Assembly: GCF_008806975.1 (NCBI RefSeq)
Contig: NZ_CP031728.1
Span: 3,121,501-3,185,500, forward strand
From: Cellvibrio sp. KY-GH-1
GTDB taxonomy: Bacteria; Pseudomonadota; Gammaproteobacteria; Pseudomonadales; Cellvibrionaceae
DNA length: 64,000 nucleotides
Direction of reading: 5' to 3'
Below the pieces are notes generated by a model. That model was not told where the DNA came from, searched no databases, and was given only the letters and a program-made list of their open reading frames with translations. The translations under genes were made by a program, and so were the position numbers. This document shows, piece after piece, positions 47,507 through 56,121 of this stretch; position 1 is the stretch's first letter; each line of letters opens with the position of its first letter.

Positions 47507-48871
47507 CTAGACATCATTTGCCAAAGAAATTGTGCAGCAGTTTCTGCCCTTTTGTTTTGATTGATACAGGGCTTGGTCTGCGCGCTCCAGCGCTGCATCA
47601 AAACTTTCACCAAGACGGCCCTGAGCAATTCCCACACTGATAGTTACAAATATAGGCTCTGAAATGTCCTCTTTGAAAATCGGGCTAGCGGCGATTTTCT
47701 CCCGCAGCTTTTCTCCATAAACCAGTAAATTCTCGGCAGGAGCATCCTGCGTGACAATGACAAACTCTTCACCGCCCCAACGAGCCACGTGATCAAAATC
47801 CCGTGAAACCTGTTTCAGTAATTGCGCAACGCTGGCCAATACCTTGTCCCCCAGCGCATGGCCATAGGTATCGTTGAACCGCTTAAAATGGTCGATATCA
47901 ATAATTACAATCGCCAAATTTTGCTGAGTTTTAATCGCTATATTTTTGCTTACAATTTCTCTGATCGCACGGCGATTGAGCAGCTGGGTAAGCTCATCCT
48001 TGAATGCCACAGACTGCAACTTTTGGTTGTGCTCATTTAATGCGTCCAGAGATAGCTGCGCAGCGCGATGTCGTTTGTACAGCGAATAGATTCGAAAAGC
48101 GCCTTCCAACCCGAGCAAGGTCGCAAACGCGATTATGAAAATTAAATAGAAATTTTCCTTGCTGATCCGCTCTCCAATAAACGTAATTGATTTTACTTCA
48201 AGGTAATGCCTGGAAAGGGGCGGCTGCTCTTTAACCTCAATGTTTAGCGCTTGTATGCGATTAATTCGGGTATCGGACTCTGCCCGATGCAGCGAAAACA
48301 GTTTTATCCACCAATCGCTTACTTTGAATTCATCCAACCGAATAAATATCGGCTCATGGAGCTCAGACGTTTTTATGCCCACGCTTTGCGGCCGAAATTG
48401 GCGAATCGGATCAGGCAGATCTAGCGTAGGCTCATGATTTTGCAACGTCAGATAAATGTAATTTGCCGGCCCCCGATAATCTATCTCAATCCAAACACCG
48501 GAATAACCGGTTAAATCCAACGAAATACTGGGAGAAACTTTAGTGGCAAACGCCAGGTCACTCACCAGCTGATCGCGGGTCGCAACACCCTGATTAGCGA
48601 ATACGCTGCTATTGCCGCACATATTGAACGAGGCTGCCTCACCAAATACACACTCAATCGCCGACTGACTTTCGTTTTTGTATGTATATGTCGTTTTACT
48701 TGCGGGACTTCCGTCGGTAAATGCCCCCCACCAGACATGTGGTCCTGGAAAAATCTGCAGCTTTTTTTGAGGAATATAGGGGTACGAAAACAGCCCCAAT
48801 ATAGTGATGAGAACCAAGCCTATCTTTGCTGCATTCATGTGCCGCGAAACAGCCAGCGTTTTTATTGTCAT
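47507..48871 (-). CDS. Membrane-anchored diguanylate cyclase
   Basis: About 454 residues. N-terminal membrane helix (about 15-31), a periplasmic sensing region of roughly 220 residues with two cysteine positions (ECVFGEAASFNMCG), a second helix (FYLIFIIAFATLLGLEGAFRI), then GGDEF with active motif GGEEF near residue 370. An intact inhibitory site RDFD lies five residues before it. Makes cyclic di-GMP; the sensed signal is unknown. Two nearby ATGs (48871, 48838) are possible. Confidence 0.9.
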   Translation of the reverse strand: MTIKTLAVSRHMNAAKIGLVLITILGLFSYPYIPQKKLQIFPGPHVWWGAFTDGSPASKTTYTYKNESQSAIECVFGEAASFNMCGNSSVFANQGVATRDQLVSDLAFATKVSPSISLDLTGYSGVWIEIDYRGPANYIYLTLQNHEPTLDLPDPIRQFRPQSVGIKTSELHEPIFIRLDEFKVSDWWIKLFSLHRAESDTRINRIQALNIEVKEQPPLSRHYLEVKSITFIGERISKENFYLIFIIAFATLLGLEGAFRIYSLYKRHRAAQLSLDALNEHNQKLQSVAFKDELTQLLNRRAIREIVSKNIAIKTQQNLAIVIIDIDHFKRFNDTYGHALGDKVLASVAQLLKQVSRDFDHVARWGGEEFVIVTQDAPAENLLVYGEKLREKIAASPIFKEDISEPIFVTISVGIAQGRLGESFDAALERADQALYQSKQKGRNCCTISLANDV

Positions 48872-49061
48872 CAGGTAGTCCACTAGTCCACACAATGGTC
48901 ACATTATAGTTGGCGCGCCAGCGATTGATTCACTCGATTTAGCAGGGTTTACCAGGGCACGGCTGAAGTTTTACTTTTTTAGTTATAAGTGCCCGTGAGG
49001 CGCTCTAATCACGCTACATTTGCACCAGATCCCCCTGCCAGCGCCCACCGCCCTCGGCTAC

Positions 49062-49088
49062 CTTAATTTCTCTTAAGCAGGTCTTAAG
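49062..49088 (+). promoter_or_regulatory. PmrA/QseB-type box upstream of the 49-57 kb locus
   Basis: CTTAAG at 49072-49077 and CTTAAG at 49083-49088 have a five-base spacer, matching the PmrA box YTTAAK-N5-YTTAAK; an extra CTTAAT lies at 49062-49067. A TATTCT (49099-49104) follows ten bases later. The locus itself encodes a QseB/PmrA-type regulator at 53.7 kb, so autoregulation is likely. Confidence 0.65.
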
Positions 49089-49139
49089 GTTAGGTTTTTA
49101 TTCTGCATCCTAAGAAATCCCACTACTGAGGATGCAGCA

Positions 49140-49892
49140 ATGAAAGAGCTAGCCGGCATATACCCGGAAACACAAATCCAGCAGGGCGTTGCTGACAAAT
49201 GGCATATGCCACGCCTGCCGAAAATTCGCATTCCCCGCTTTGGTTTGCATACCCCCGGTACCGAACAGCGCCCGGCCATTGAGCGCTACATCCACGACCG
49301 CTTCGCCGCCGTGCACCACGCCGAGGTGACCCACTTCCTGCCTAACATCATCAGCTTGCGTTGCAGTGGCGAATACTCTGCCGCCGTAGGCTTGGCGCCC
49401 GCCAGCACCGGGACCTTGTTTGCCGAACAATACTTAACGGCGCCGGTGGAAAAAGTGATTAGTGAGAAGTTGGAGCAGCCGATTGAGCGCCACCAAATCG
49501 TGGAAATCGGCAATCTGGTCTCTACCTGGAAAGGCAGCAGCCTGTTGTTATTTATTGTGATTGGCGAAGTGATGGAACGCCTGGGTTACCACTATGTGAT
49601 GTTTACCGGCACCCGCGAAGTAAAAGCGCTACTTGCCCGCCTGCATTACTCACCTATTGTACTGGCGGATGCCAACCCTGCGGTGCTGCCCGACGGCGGT
49701 GCCAGTTGGGGCAGCTATTACGACAACAAACCACAAGTGATGTTTGGTGATAACCGCCCCGCAATGGCCGCCGCCCGTAAAAACCCCATGTATCGCGCAA
49801 CGGTATTGGCAATTAACAGCGCGATTGAAAAAATTTGCACCGAATTTCGCGCGCGCAACAACGTCAGCGCAAAGGATGCAAACGATGAATAA
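49140..49892 (+). CDS. Thermostable-hemolysin-family protein
   Basis: 250 residues. Matches the T_hemolysin family named for Vibrio delta-VPH: AIERYIHDRFAAVHHAEV, LRCSGEYSAAVGLAPAS, LFAEQYLTAPVE, EIGNLVSTWKGSSLLLFIVIGEVMERLGY and WGSYYDNKPQVMFGD. No signal peptide or membrane helix, so it is unlikely to be a pore toxin; the middle looks like an acyltransferase (GNAT/autoinducer-synthase-like) fold, which is inference. First gene of the locus; its last eight bases overlap the ligase. Confidence 0.85.
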   Translation: MKELAGIYPETQIQQGVADKWHMPRLPKIRIPRFGLHTPGTEQRPAIERYIHDRFAAVHHAEVTHFLPNIISLRCSGEYSAAVGLAPASTGTLFAEQYLTAPVEKVISEKLEQPIERHQIVEIGNLVSTWKGSSLLLFIVIGEVMERLGYHYVMFTGTREVKALLARLHYSPIVLADANPAVLPDGGASWGSYYDNKPQVMFGDNRPAMAAARKNPMYRATVLAINSAIEKICTEFRARNNVSAKDANDE

Positions 49893-51432
49893 TTTTTTCG
49901 CCTCGCTGGAGCAACACGCACAGCAACAACCACAACAGCTTGCATTGATTAGCAAACAGTGTGAGTTCAATTATGCGCAATTGGTTGAACAGGTAAATCT
50001 GCTCGCGCAATGGTTAACTGACCATAATATTGGTCGCGCTGGACTCTGGGGCGAAAATTCGTGTGCGTGGATTATTGCCGATCTCGCCGCGCGCAAGGCG
50101 GGTACAACACTGGTTCCCTTGCCGCTGTTTTTTTCTGATGCACAACTGAACCACGTCATTACAAATACAGAATTAGGCTGCCTGTTAACGGTGGGTGATG
50201 CGCGATCCATTGCTCCGGTCGCCCGTCGCAGCAGCACTAGCCACGAGGGTATTTTTTGCGATTTCCTTAGCAACGCGGGATCAGTGAGCAAAACTGCTGA
50301 CATTAGCAAAATTACCTTCACCTCCGGCACTACTGGCGCCCCCAAAGGTGTTTGCCTTTCTGAAGCGGCGATTTCCAATGTTACCAACGCACTGATCGAG
50401 CGTATTTACTCCACGCCCGGTGCAGACGCAGAAATTAATCGCCACTTCACTCTGCTGCCCCTGAGCACGCTGCTGGAAAATGTTGCCGGTGTGTATGTGC
50501 CGCTGCAATTGGGTAAAACCATTGTGGTACTCGCCGGTGTCGATACCGGTTTGCTCGGCAGTTCGGAATTATCCCTGCCCACCTTGCTGCGCAGCCTGCA
50601 TCACTACAATCCCAATAGCTTGATTGTGTTACCGCAAATTTTGCTCGGCTTGGTCGCGGCTAGCCAACAGGGCTTCCCGCTGCCCGCCGCGTTAAAATTT
50701 ATCGCCGTCGGCGGCGCACGCACATCATCCAGTTTGATACAACAAGCGCGCGCCATCGGCTTGCCCGTCTACGAAGGGTACGGCTTATCGGAGTGCGCGT
50801 CTGTTGTTAGTTTGAATTCGCCCGCGGCCAATAAAATCGGCAGCGTGGGAAAGCCCTTGGCGCACGTTAAAATTAACATTGAGCAAGGTTCCATATTCGT
50901 CAGCGGCAATACATTTTCCGGTTACTGGGGCCAAGCCCCGCAGAGTAAAGATGCGTGGCTGGACACCGGCGACCTGGGCTACCTCGATGACGACGGCTTT
51001 TTATTTATTACCGGTCGACGCAAAAATTTATTGATCAGCAGTTTTGGTCGCAACATTTCTCCCGAATGGGTTGAATCCGAATTGGCGCTGTGCCGCAGTA
51101 TTGCGCAATGCATAGTCGTGGGTGATGCACAACCTTACTGCAGTGCGATTTTAGTTCCCGCATCCGTCCAGGTTACGACCGAACAAATCACACAAGAGAT
51201 CGCTCGCGTTAATCAGGGACTACCCGATTACGCACACATCAAAAAATTTATTCTGGCATCAAGCCCGTTTACCGCCGCCAATCAATTACTGACTGACAAT
51301 GGTCGCCTGCGGCGCAACGAAATTATGGCGCACTACCAACGCGATATCACCGCCATTTATGCCACCACACCCACCGCAGATTCTTCTCAACAAACGGGCC
51401 AACACGCAGGAGCTATTTATGACATTCTTTGA
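49885..51432 (+). CDS. AMP-binding acyl-CoA/acyl-ACP synthetase-like enzyme
   Basis: 515 residues from ATG 49885. ANL motifs: FTSGTTGAPKGV (A3), YEGYGLSECASVVSLN (A5), LDTGDLGYLDDDGFLFITGRRKNLLIS (A7-A8). At the A10 position, where the adenylation lysine is usual (as in LKLKR), the sequence is DNGRLRRNE, so Arg seems to replace it. It would activate a fatty or aromatic acid as adenylate. Overlaps both neighbours, so it is translationally coupled. Confidence 0.88.
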   Translation: MNNFFASLEQHAQQQPQQLALISKQCEFNYAQLVEQVNLLAQWLTDHNIGRAGLWGENSCAWIIADLAARKAGTTLVPLPLFFSDAQLNHVITNTELGCLLTVGDARSIAPVARRSSTSHEGIFCDFLSNAGSVSKTADISKITFTSGTTGAPKGVCLSEAAISNVTNALIERIYSTPGADAEINRHFTLLPLSTLLENVAGVYVPLQLGKTIVVLAGVDTGLLGSSELSLPTLLRSLHHYNPNSLIVLPQILLGLVAASQQGFPLPAALKFIAVGGARTSSSLIQQARAIGLPVYEGYGLSECASVVSLNSPAANKIGSVGKPLAHVKINIEQGSIFVSGNTFSGYWGQAPQSKDAWLDTGDLGYLDDDGFLFITGRRKNLLISSFGRNISPEWVESELALCRSIAQCIVVGDAQPYCSAILVPASVQVTTEQITQEIARVNQGLPDYAHIKKFILASSPFTAANQLLTDNGRLRRNEIMAHYQRDITAIYATTPTADSSQQTGQHAGAIYDIL

Positions 51433-52120
51433 TCGCCTACAGCAAGAAACTGAACAAGAGCGAAATTATTTGTTGAGCGCTCCAATTATCCAACGCTGTA
51501 TGAGCCAGGGCCAATTCAGTCTGGAGGAATACATCGATTTCCTCACCCAGGCATTTCACCACGTAAAACATACGGTGCCTTTGTTGATGGCGGTGGGCAG
51601 CCGCTTGCCGGCGGAAAAAGAAAATTATCGTGAAGCAATTGCTGAATATATTGAGGAAGAACTGGGGCACCAGGAATGGATTTTAAATGACCTGGCAGCC
51701 TGTGGTGCCGATAAAGAAACCATTCGTCACGGGCGCCCCGGTATGGCCACAGAACTGATGGTGGCTTACGCCTACGATACCGTTATGCGCAATAACCCTA
51801 TGGCGTTTTTCGGCATGGTGTTTGTGCTCGAAGGCACCAGCATCAATTTGGCCTCGCAAGCGGCCGACATTATCCAACAGCATTTGGGCTTGCCCAACAA
51901 GGCGTTTTCCTATTTGCGTTCCCACGGCAGTTTGGATCAGGAACACATGGTGTTTTTCGCCAAACTCATGAACAGCCTGACCGAACTGAAAGATCAGGAG
52001 GATATTCTTCACGCGGCAAAAATGTTTTTCAAACTGTACGGGAACATTTTCCGCTCGATCAATCAACCCACGAGCGCACCGCTTGCTACTCCCAACAGCG
52101 CTGCCGCAAAAGTTGCCTAG
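51419..52120 (+). CDS. Haem-oxygenase-like (TenA-related) diiron protein
   Basis: 233 residues from ATG 51419 with AGGAG upstream. All-helical TenA/HDO-type fold with candidate metal ligands: E-x3-H in EELGHQE (residue 81 region), a glutamate in VLEGTSINL, and D-x2-H in LDQEHM. This ligand pattern is that of haem-oxygenase-like diiron oxidases such as UndA (1-alkene synthesis) rather than thiaminase, whose catalytic Cys is not evident. Product unknown. Confidence 0.78.
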   Translation: MTFFDRLQQETEQERNYLLSAPIIQRCMSQGQFSLEEYIDFLTQAFHHVKHTVPLLMAVGSRLPAEKENYREAIAEYIEEELGHQEWILNDLAACGADKETIRHGRPGMATELMVAYAYDTVMRNNPMAFFGMVFVLEGTSINLASQAADIIQQHLGLPNKAFSYLRSHGSLDQEHMVFFAKLMNSLTELKDQEDILHAAKMFFKLYGNIFRSINQPTSAPLATPNSAAAKVA

Positions 52121-52129
52121 GAGTAACGC

Positions 52130-52990
52130 ATGAATATGAATGGCAAAACGATTTTACTAACTGGCGCTACCGGCGGTATTGGCGAAGCTATAGCACGGCA
52201 ACTCGCGAGCGCCGGCGCGCGCGTGATTTTAGTCGGTCGGTCGCTCAATGAATTACGCAGGATTGAACGCGAACTGCAACATACCGCGCACAAAGGCTTC
52301 GCGTTGCAAGCCGACATCGCCAGTGCCGAGGGTTTGGAAACCATTCGCGTCGCACTAACCGCCCTGCAACTCCCGGTTGATGTATTAATTAATTGCGCCG
52401 GTGTCAGCCTATTCGGTTTGCTGGAAGATAACGAGCCTGCGGCGATCGAAAAGGTAATCAACACCAATGTGACTGCAACCATTTTGCTCACCCGCCAGGT
52501 GATGCCGTTTTTGCACAAAGAGCATGGCCGAATTTTATTTATTGGCTCCAGCTTTGGCGCACTTGGCTTCGCGGGATTCAGTGCTTACTGCGCGAGCAAA
52601 TTTGCACTGCGCGGTTTTGCCGAAGCCTTAAGGCGCGAACTCGCCAACACCCCAATTCAAATCGCATATGTCGCACCGCGCGCAACTGACACGCGGATAA
52701 ATTCTGACGCTGTGGTAGCGCTCAATGATGCGCTGGGAAACTCAGTGGATGATCCCGCAACAGTGGCCGAAGCCATTGAAGACTTACTGGTACAAAACAA
52801 ACTGCGCGATATAAACCTGGGTTGGCCGGAGCGATTTTTTCTCCGCCTCAATGCTATTTTCCCTCGACTGGTGGACAAAGGCTTGCAGAGTAAATTGCCC
52901 ATTATTCGTCGCTTCGCGCGCTCGTCAAGCAACTCCATTTCGTCAACGATTCCAAGTACTGGCAAAACAGCTGCCAGCACGACACGATAA
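52130..52990 (+). CDS. Short-chain dehydrogenase/reductase
   Basis: 286 residues. NAD(P) motif TGATGGIGEAIARQLA near residue 12, NCAGV, catalytic Ser in FIGSSFGALGF and YCASK. C-terminal extension of about 30 residues with Ser/Thr repeats. Could reduce an acyl or carbonyl product made by the preceding three enzymes. Confidence 0.9.
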   Translation: MNMNGKTILLTGATGGIGEAIARQLASAGARVILVGRSLNELRRIERELQHTAHKGFALQADIASAEGLETIRVALTALQLPVDVLINCAGVSLFGLLEDNEPAAIEKVINTNVTATILLTRQVMPFLHKEHGRILFIGSSFGALGFAGFSAYCASKFALRGFAEALRRELANTPIQIAYVAPRATDTRINSDAVVALNDALGNSVDDPATVAEAIEDLLVQNKLRDINLGWPERFFLRLNAIFPRLVDKGLQSKLPIIRRFARSSSNSISSTIPSTGKTAASTTR

Positions 52991-53002
52991 GAGGCTCCAT
53001 TT

Positions 53003-53644
53003 ATGAAACGTTTATTGATCGCAACCAGTTTGTTGGCAAGCACATTCGTGAGCTTTGGTTTACATGCCGATGAAGCCACCGACATCAAACAATTACAAAC
53101 TCGCTGGGCAGAAATCAAATACCAACTACCGGAAGCCGAGCGCGAAAAAGCGTTTGAAACATTAGTGGCCGAGGCTGAAAAATTGCGCACCAGCAACGGG
53201 GATAAACCTGCCTATCTGATTTGGGAGGGAATTATTCGCTCCACCTACGCCGGGGCCAAAGGTGGATTGGGTGCATTGGATCAGGTTAAACAAGCAAAAA
53301 AATTATTTGAACAATCCATCAGTATCGCACCGGATGCACTGGCCGGTTCCGCTTACACCAGCTTGGGTTCACTTTATTATCAAGTCCCCGGCTGGCCGGT
53401 TGGATTTGGCGATGACAAAAAGGCCAAAGAGATGCTGCTAAAAGGATTAAGCTATAATCCTGACGGTATAGATTCCAATTATTTTTACGGCGATTACCTG
53501 TTGGATCAAAAACAATATCCGCAAGCTGTGGCAAGCTTGGAAAAAGCCCTGCAGGCGCCAGCACGCCCCGGCCGCGAATCTGCCGATACCGGGCGCAAAC
53601 AGGAAATTGAAAGCGCGCTCACCAAAGCGAAAAAACATTTGTAA
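53003..53644 (+). CDS. Secreted TPR-repeat protein
   Basis: 213 residues with signal peptide (LIATSLLASTFVSFGLHA). Helical hairpins of TPR type: AKKLFEQSISIAPDALAGSAYTSLGSLYY, AKEMLLKGLSYNPDGIDSNYFYGDYLLDQKQYPQAVASLEKAL. Likely periplasmic; similar small TRAP-T-like proteins accompany transport systems. Role unknown. Confidence 0.8.
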   Translation: MKRLLIATSLLASTFVSFGLHADEATDIKQLQTRWAEIKYQLPEAEREKAFETLVAEAEKLRTSNGDKPAYLIWEGIIRSTYAGAKGGLGALDQVKQAKKLFEQSISIAPDALAGSAYTSLGSLYYQVPGWPVGFGDDKKAKEMLLKGLSYNPDGIDSNYFYGDYLLDQKQYPQAVASLEKALQAPARPGRESADTGRKQEIESALTKAKKHL

Positions 53645-53720
53645 TTGTCTGTTGGCAAATTCTCCGCAGTAGAATGCATAAGCCCGACAGCCCAAGATTC
53701 TGTAAGTACGAGGGACAGGA

Positions 53721-54380
53721 ATGCACATACTGCTTGTTGAAGATGACAGCCTGCTGGCAGACGGCATTGTCGGCGCACTCAAGCGCGCCGGCTTTGCCGT
53801 GAGTTGGCTGGATAACGGTAAGGCCGCCAGCACCTTTCTCGCCGCTGAACCACCGGATATTTTATTACTGGATTTGGGCCTGCCCGATATGGACGGCCTG
53901 GATTTGTTGCGCCTGGTGCGCCAAAAAAAATACCCCACTCAAGTATTGATTCTAACCGCGCGCGACAGCACCAATGCCAAAGTCTCGGGCTTGGATGCGG
54001 GTGCCGATGATTACCTGACCAAACCCTTTGAGCTGGACGAATTACTCGCGCGCTTGCGCGTGTTGGAGCGTCGTTTGGGAAATGCATCCACAGCGATGAT
54101 TCAGGTTGGCCCACTAAAACTGGACACCACTCACCACCTCGCGCTACTCAATGATGAGCCGATGAATTTATCGCGTCGCGAATACATGTTGCTCAAAGCG
54201 TTAGTAGAGCATGTTGGTATTATCCAAACCAAAGAAGGGCTGGAAGGAAAACTTTACAGCTGGGGCGATGAAGTCGCGAGTAATGCGATTGAAGTGCACA
54301 TTCACAATTTGCGCAAAAAATTGCCCGCCGATTTTATTAAAACCCTGCGCGGCATTGGCTACATGGTTCCGCGCCAATGA
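53721..54380 (+). CDS. OmpR-family response regulator (QseB/PmrA type)
   Basis: 219 residues. Receiver domain with LLLDLGLPDMDGL (phospho-Asp), conserved TARD and KPF, then a winged-helix domain with LSRREYMLLKAL and AIEVHIHNLRKKLP, ending in RGIGYMVPRQ. The histidine kinase start overlaps its stop by four bases. The CTTAAG repeats upstream of the locus fit this regulator class. Confidence 0.93.
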   Translation: MHILLVEDDSLLADGIVGALKRAGFAVSWLDNGKAASTFLAAEPPDILLLDLGLPDMDGLDLLRLVRQKKYPTQVLILTARDSTNAKVSGLDAGADDYLTKPFELDELLARLRVLERRLGNASTAMIQVGPLKLDTTHHLALLNDEPMNLSRREYMLLKALVEHVGIIQTKEGLEGKLYSWGDEVASNAIEVHIHNLRKKLPADFIKTLRGIGYMVPRQ

Positions 54381-55789
54381 AATCCATTCGCGTTTTTTTG
54401 GTCATACTGCTGGTGGCGATAATCACGCTGGCCAACTTTGCGGCGGCGGTGCGTGGTTACCTCGGCAGTATGGACGAAGCCGAAAAACTATTTAACCAGC
54501 GGCTGCTGCAACAGGTCGACTTGTTGAATTATTTGTTGCCAGGGCGCTATCAGGAATTCTCACAAAACTCTGCACCATTGGTATACAACGCACCGGCAAA
54601 AGCCGCGCCCGGCGACACTTCTACGCGCGTGGCCGATTTGCAATTTCAATGGGTCAGTAACGAGGGCAAGTTGCTGATGCGCTCAACCGCAATGCCTGAT
54701 GAGGTGATTAGCGATTTGCGCAGCGGCTATCAGTTTGTTAATTTCAATCACTACCGCTGGCATGTTTTGGTGGCACCCGCCGTCAATAATTCCGGTTGGT
54801 ATTTACTCGCCGAGCGCGACGATCAGCGCTACCGTTTGGCGGAATCCATGATCCTGCAAGCGGTAACACCCATGGTGATTGCAATTCCCATCATCGGCTT
54901 TGTAATCTGGTGGGTACTGGGAATTGGGGTGCGCCCGGTAGCGCGGCTGACGGAGGAATTTCACGCGCGCGAAGCAACCGATTTGCGGGCTATTGATCAG
55001 CAGGACATGCCCGCCGAATTAATTCCGCTGGCGCAATCGGCCAATGAGTTATTGCGTCGCTTGGGCGCGTCCTTTATGCGCGAGCAACGCTTTGCAGGCG
55101 ACGCTGCACATGAACTGCGCACGCCCATAGCCGCGCTAAATATCCACTGTGAAAATTTGCTGCATGAATTGCAACCGGTACCCGAGTCTGCTTACAAATT
55201 ACAGCAGGGCATTAAACGAATGAGTTATTTGGTCGAGCAAATTCTACTACTCAACAAGACCTCACCCGATCACTTTATGAGTCAATTTCAACCCGTCAAC
55301 CTGACTGCGCTGGTCAAACAAGTGATCGTAGGCGCGAGCGATGCACTGAGTCACAAAGACCTACAAATTGAATTCGATGGCGACACCTGCTGGGTCAATG
55401 GCGATGCCGCCGCACTCGAAACATTGATTAATAATTTATTGGGCAACGCAATAAAATATTCCTCCGCCAACGGGCAGATTGTGGTGCACACCTGGCGGCG
55501 TGGCGACCAGGTCGTGCTGGAAGTTATGGACAACGGCCCGGGTATTCCTGCCGATCAACGAGAGCGTGTCTTTGATCGCTTTTATCGTCTGCACGGTGAT
55601 CGCCACAATTCCGGCACACCCGGCTGCGGCTTGGGTTTATCCATTGTCAAACAGGTTGTTGATTTGCACCAGGCCCGGATCAACTTGACCGAATCATCCT
55701 TCCCAACCGGGCTACTGGTGCAGGTAACTTTTTCTGCCTGCAGCCCCCAAAGCCTCAGCGCACCCAACGAAGGAGCGAAAGAAAAATGA
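54377..55789 (+). CDS. Sensor histidine kinase (QseC/PmrB type)
   Basis: 470 residues: helix 1 at about 7-26, a periplasmic region of about 130 residues, helix 2 at about 165-185, HAMP-like linker, HisKA with FAGDAAHELRTPIAALN, HATPase with NNLLGNAIKYS, DNGPGIP and GCGLGLSIVKQV. Signal unknown; co-location with FTR1 suggests ferric iron or another metal. Confidence 0.92.
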   Translation: MKSIRVFLVILLVAIITLANFAAAVRGYLGSMDEAEKLFNQRLLQQVDLLNYLLPGRYQEFSQNSAPLVYNAPAKAAPGDTSTRVADLQFQWVSNEGKLLMRSTAMPDEVISDLRSGYQFVNFNHYRWHVLVAPAVNNSGWYLLAERDDQRYRLAESMILQAVTPMVIAIPIIGFVIWWVLGIGVRPVARLTEEFHAREATDLRAIDQQDMPAELIPLAQSANELLRRLGASFMREQRFAGDAAHELRTPIAALNIHCENLLHELQPVPESAYKLQQGIKRMSYLVEQILLLNKTSPDHFMSQFQPVNLTALVKQVIVGASDALSHKDLQIEFDGDTCWVNGDAAALETLINNLLGNAIKYSSANGQIVVHTWRRGDQVVLEVMDNGPGIPADQRERVFDRFYRLHGDRHNSGTPGCGLGLSIVKQVVDLHQARINLTESSFPTGLLVQVTFSACSPQSLSAPNEGAKEK

Positions 55790-56121
55790 TCAAGCGCAAA
55801 CTCATGCTGTTATTTGCCTGTGCGTTACCCTTGTCTGCATTCGCCGCTGTGCCGGAATTTACGATTGAAATTCGCGATCATTTATTTTTTCCCTCAACGC
55901 TGGTTGTGCCGGCCAACACCAAAATTAAATTAGTTGTGCTCAATCAGGATCCGACGCCGGAAGAATTTGAAAGCTACGAATTAAATCGCGAAAAAGTCAT
56001 TATGGGCGGCGCCAAGGCAATTATTTTTATCGGCCCGTTAAAACCCGGGGACTACCCCTTCTTTGGAGAATTTAATCCCAAAACAGCGCAGGGTGTAATT
56101 CGCGCGCAACCCGAGGGCTAG
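55786..56121 (+). CDS. Periplasmic cupredoxin-like protein, FtrB/EfeO type
   Basis: 111 residues with signal peptide (LMLLFACALPLSAFAA). Cupredoxin fold (FTIEIRDHLFFPSTLVVPANTKIKLVVLNQDPTPEEFESYELNREKVI is residues 24-72) and GDYPFFGEFNP. In place of His-rich copper sites it has acidic and aromatic residues, as in cupredoxin partners of FTR1 permeases. ATG overlaps the kinase stop; the permease begins immediately after. Confidence 0.82.
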   Translation: MIKRKLMLLFACALPLSAFAAVPEFTIEIRDHLFFPSTLVVPANTKIKLVVLNQDPTPEEFESYELNREKVIMGGAKAIIFIGPLKPGDYPFFGEFNPKTAQGVIRAQPEG

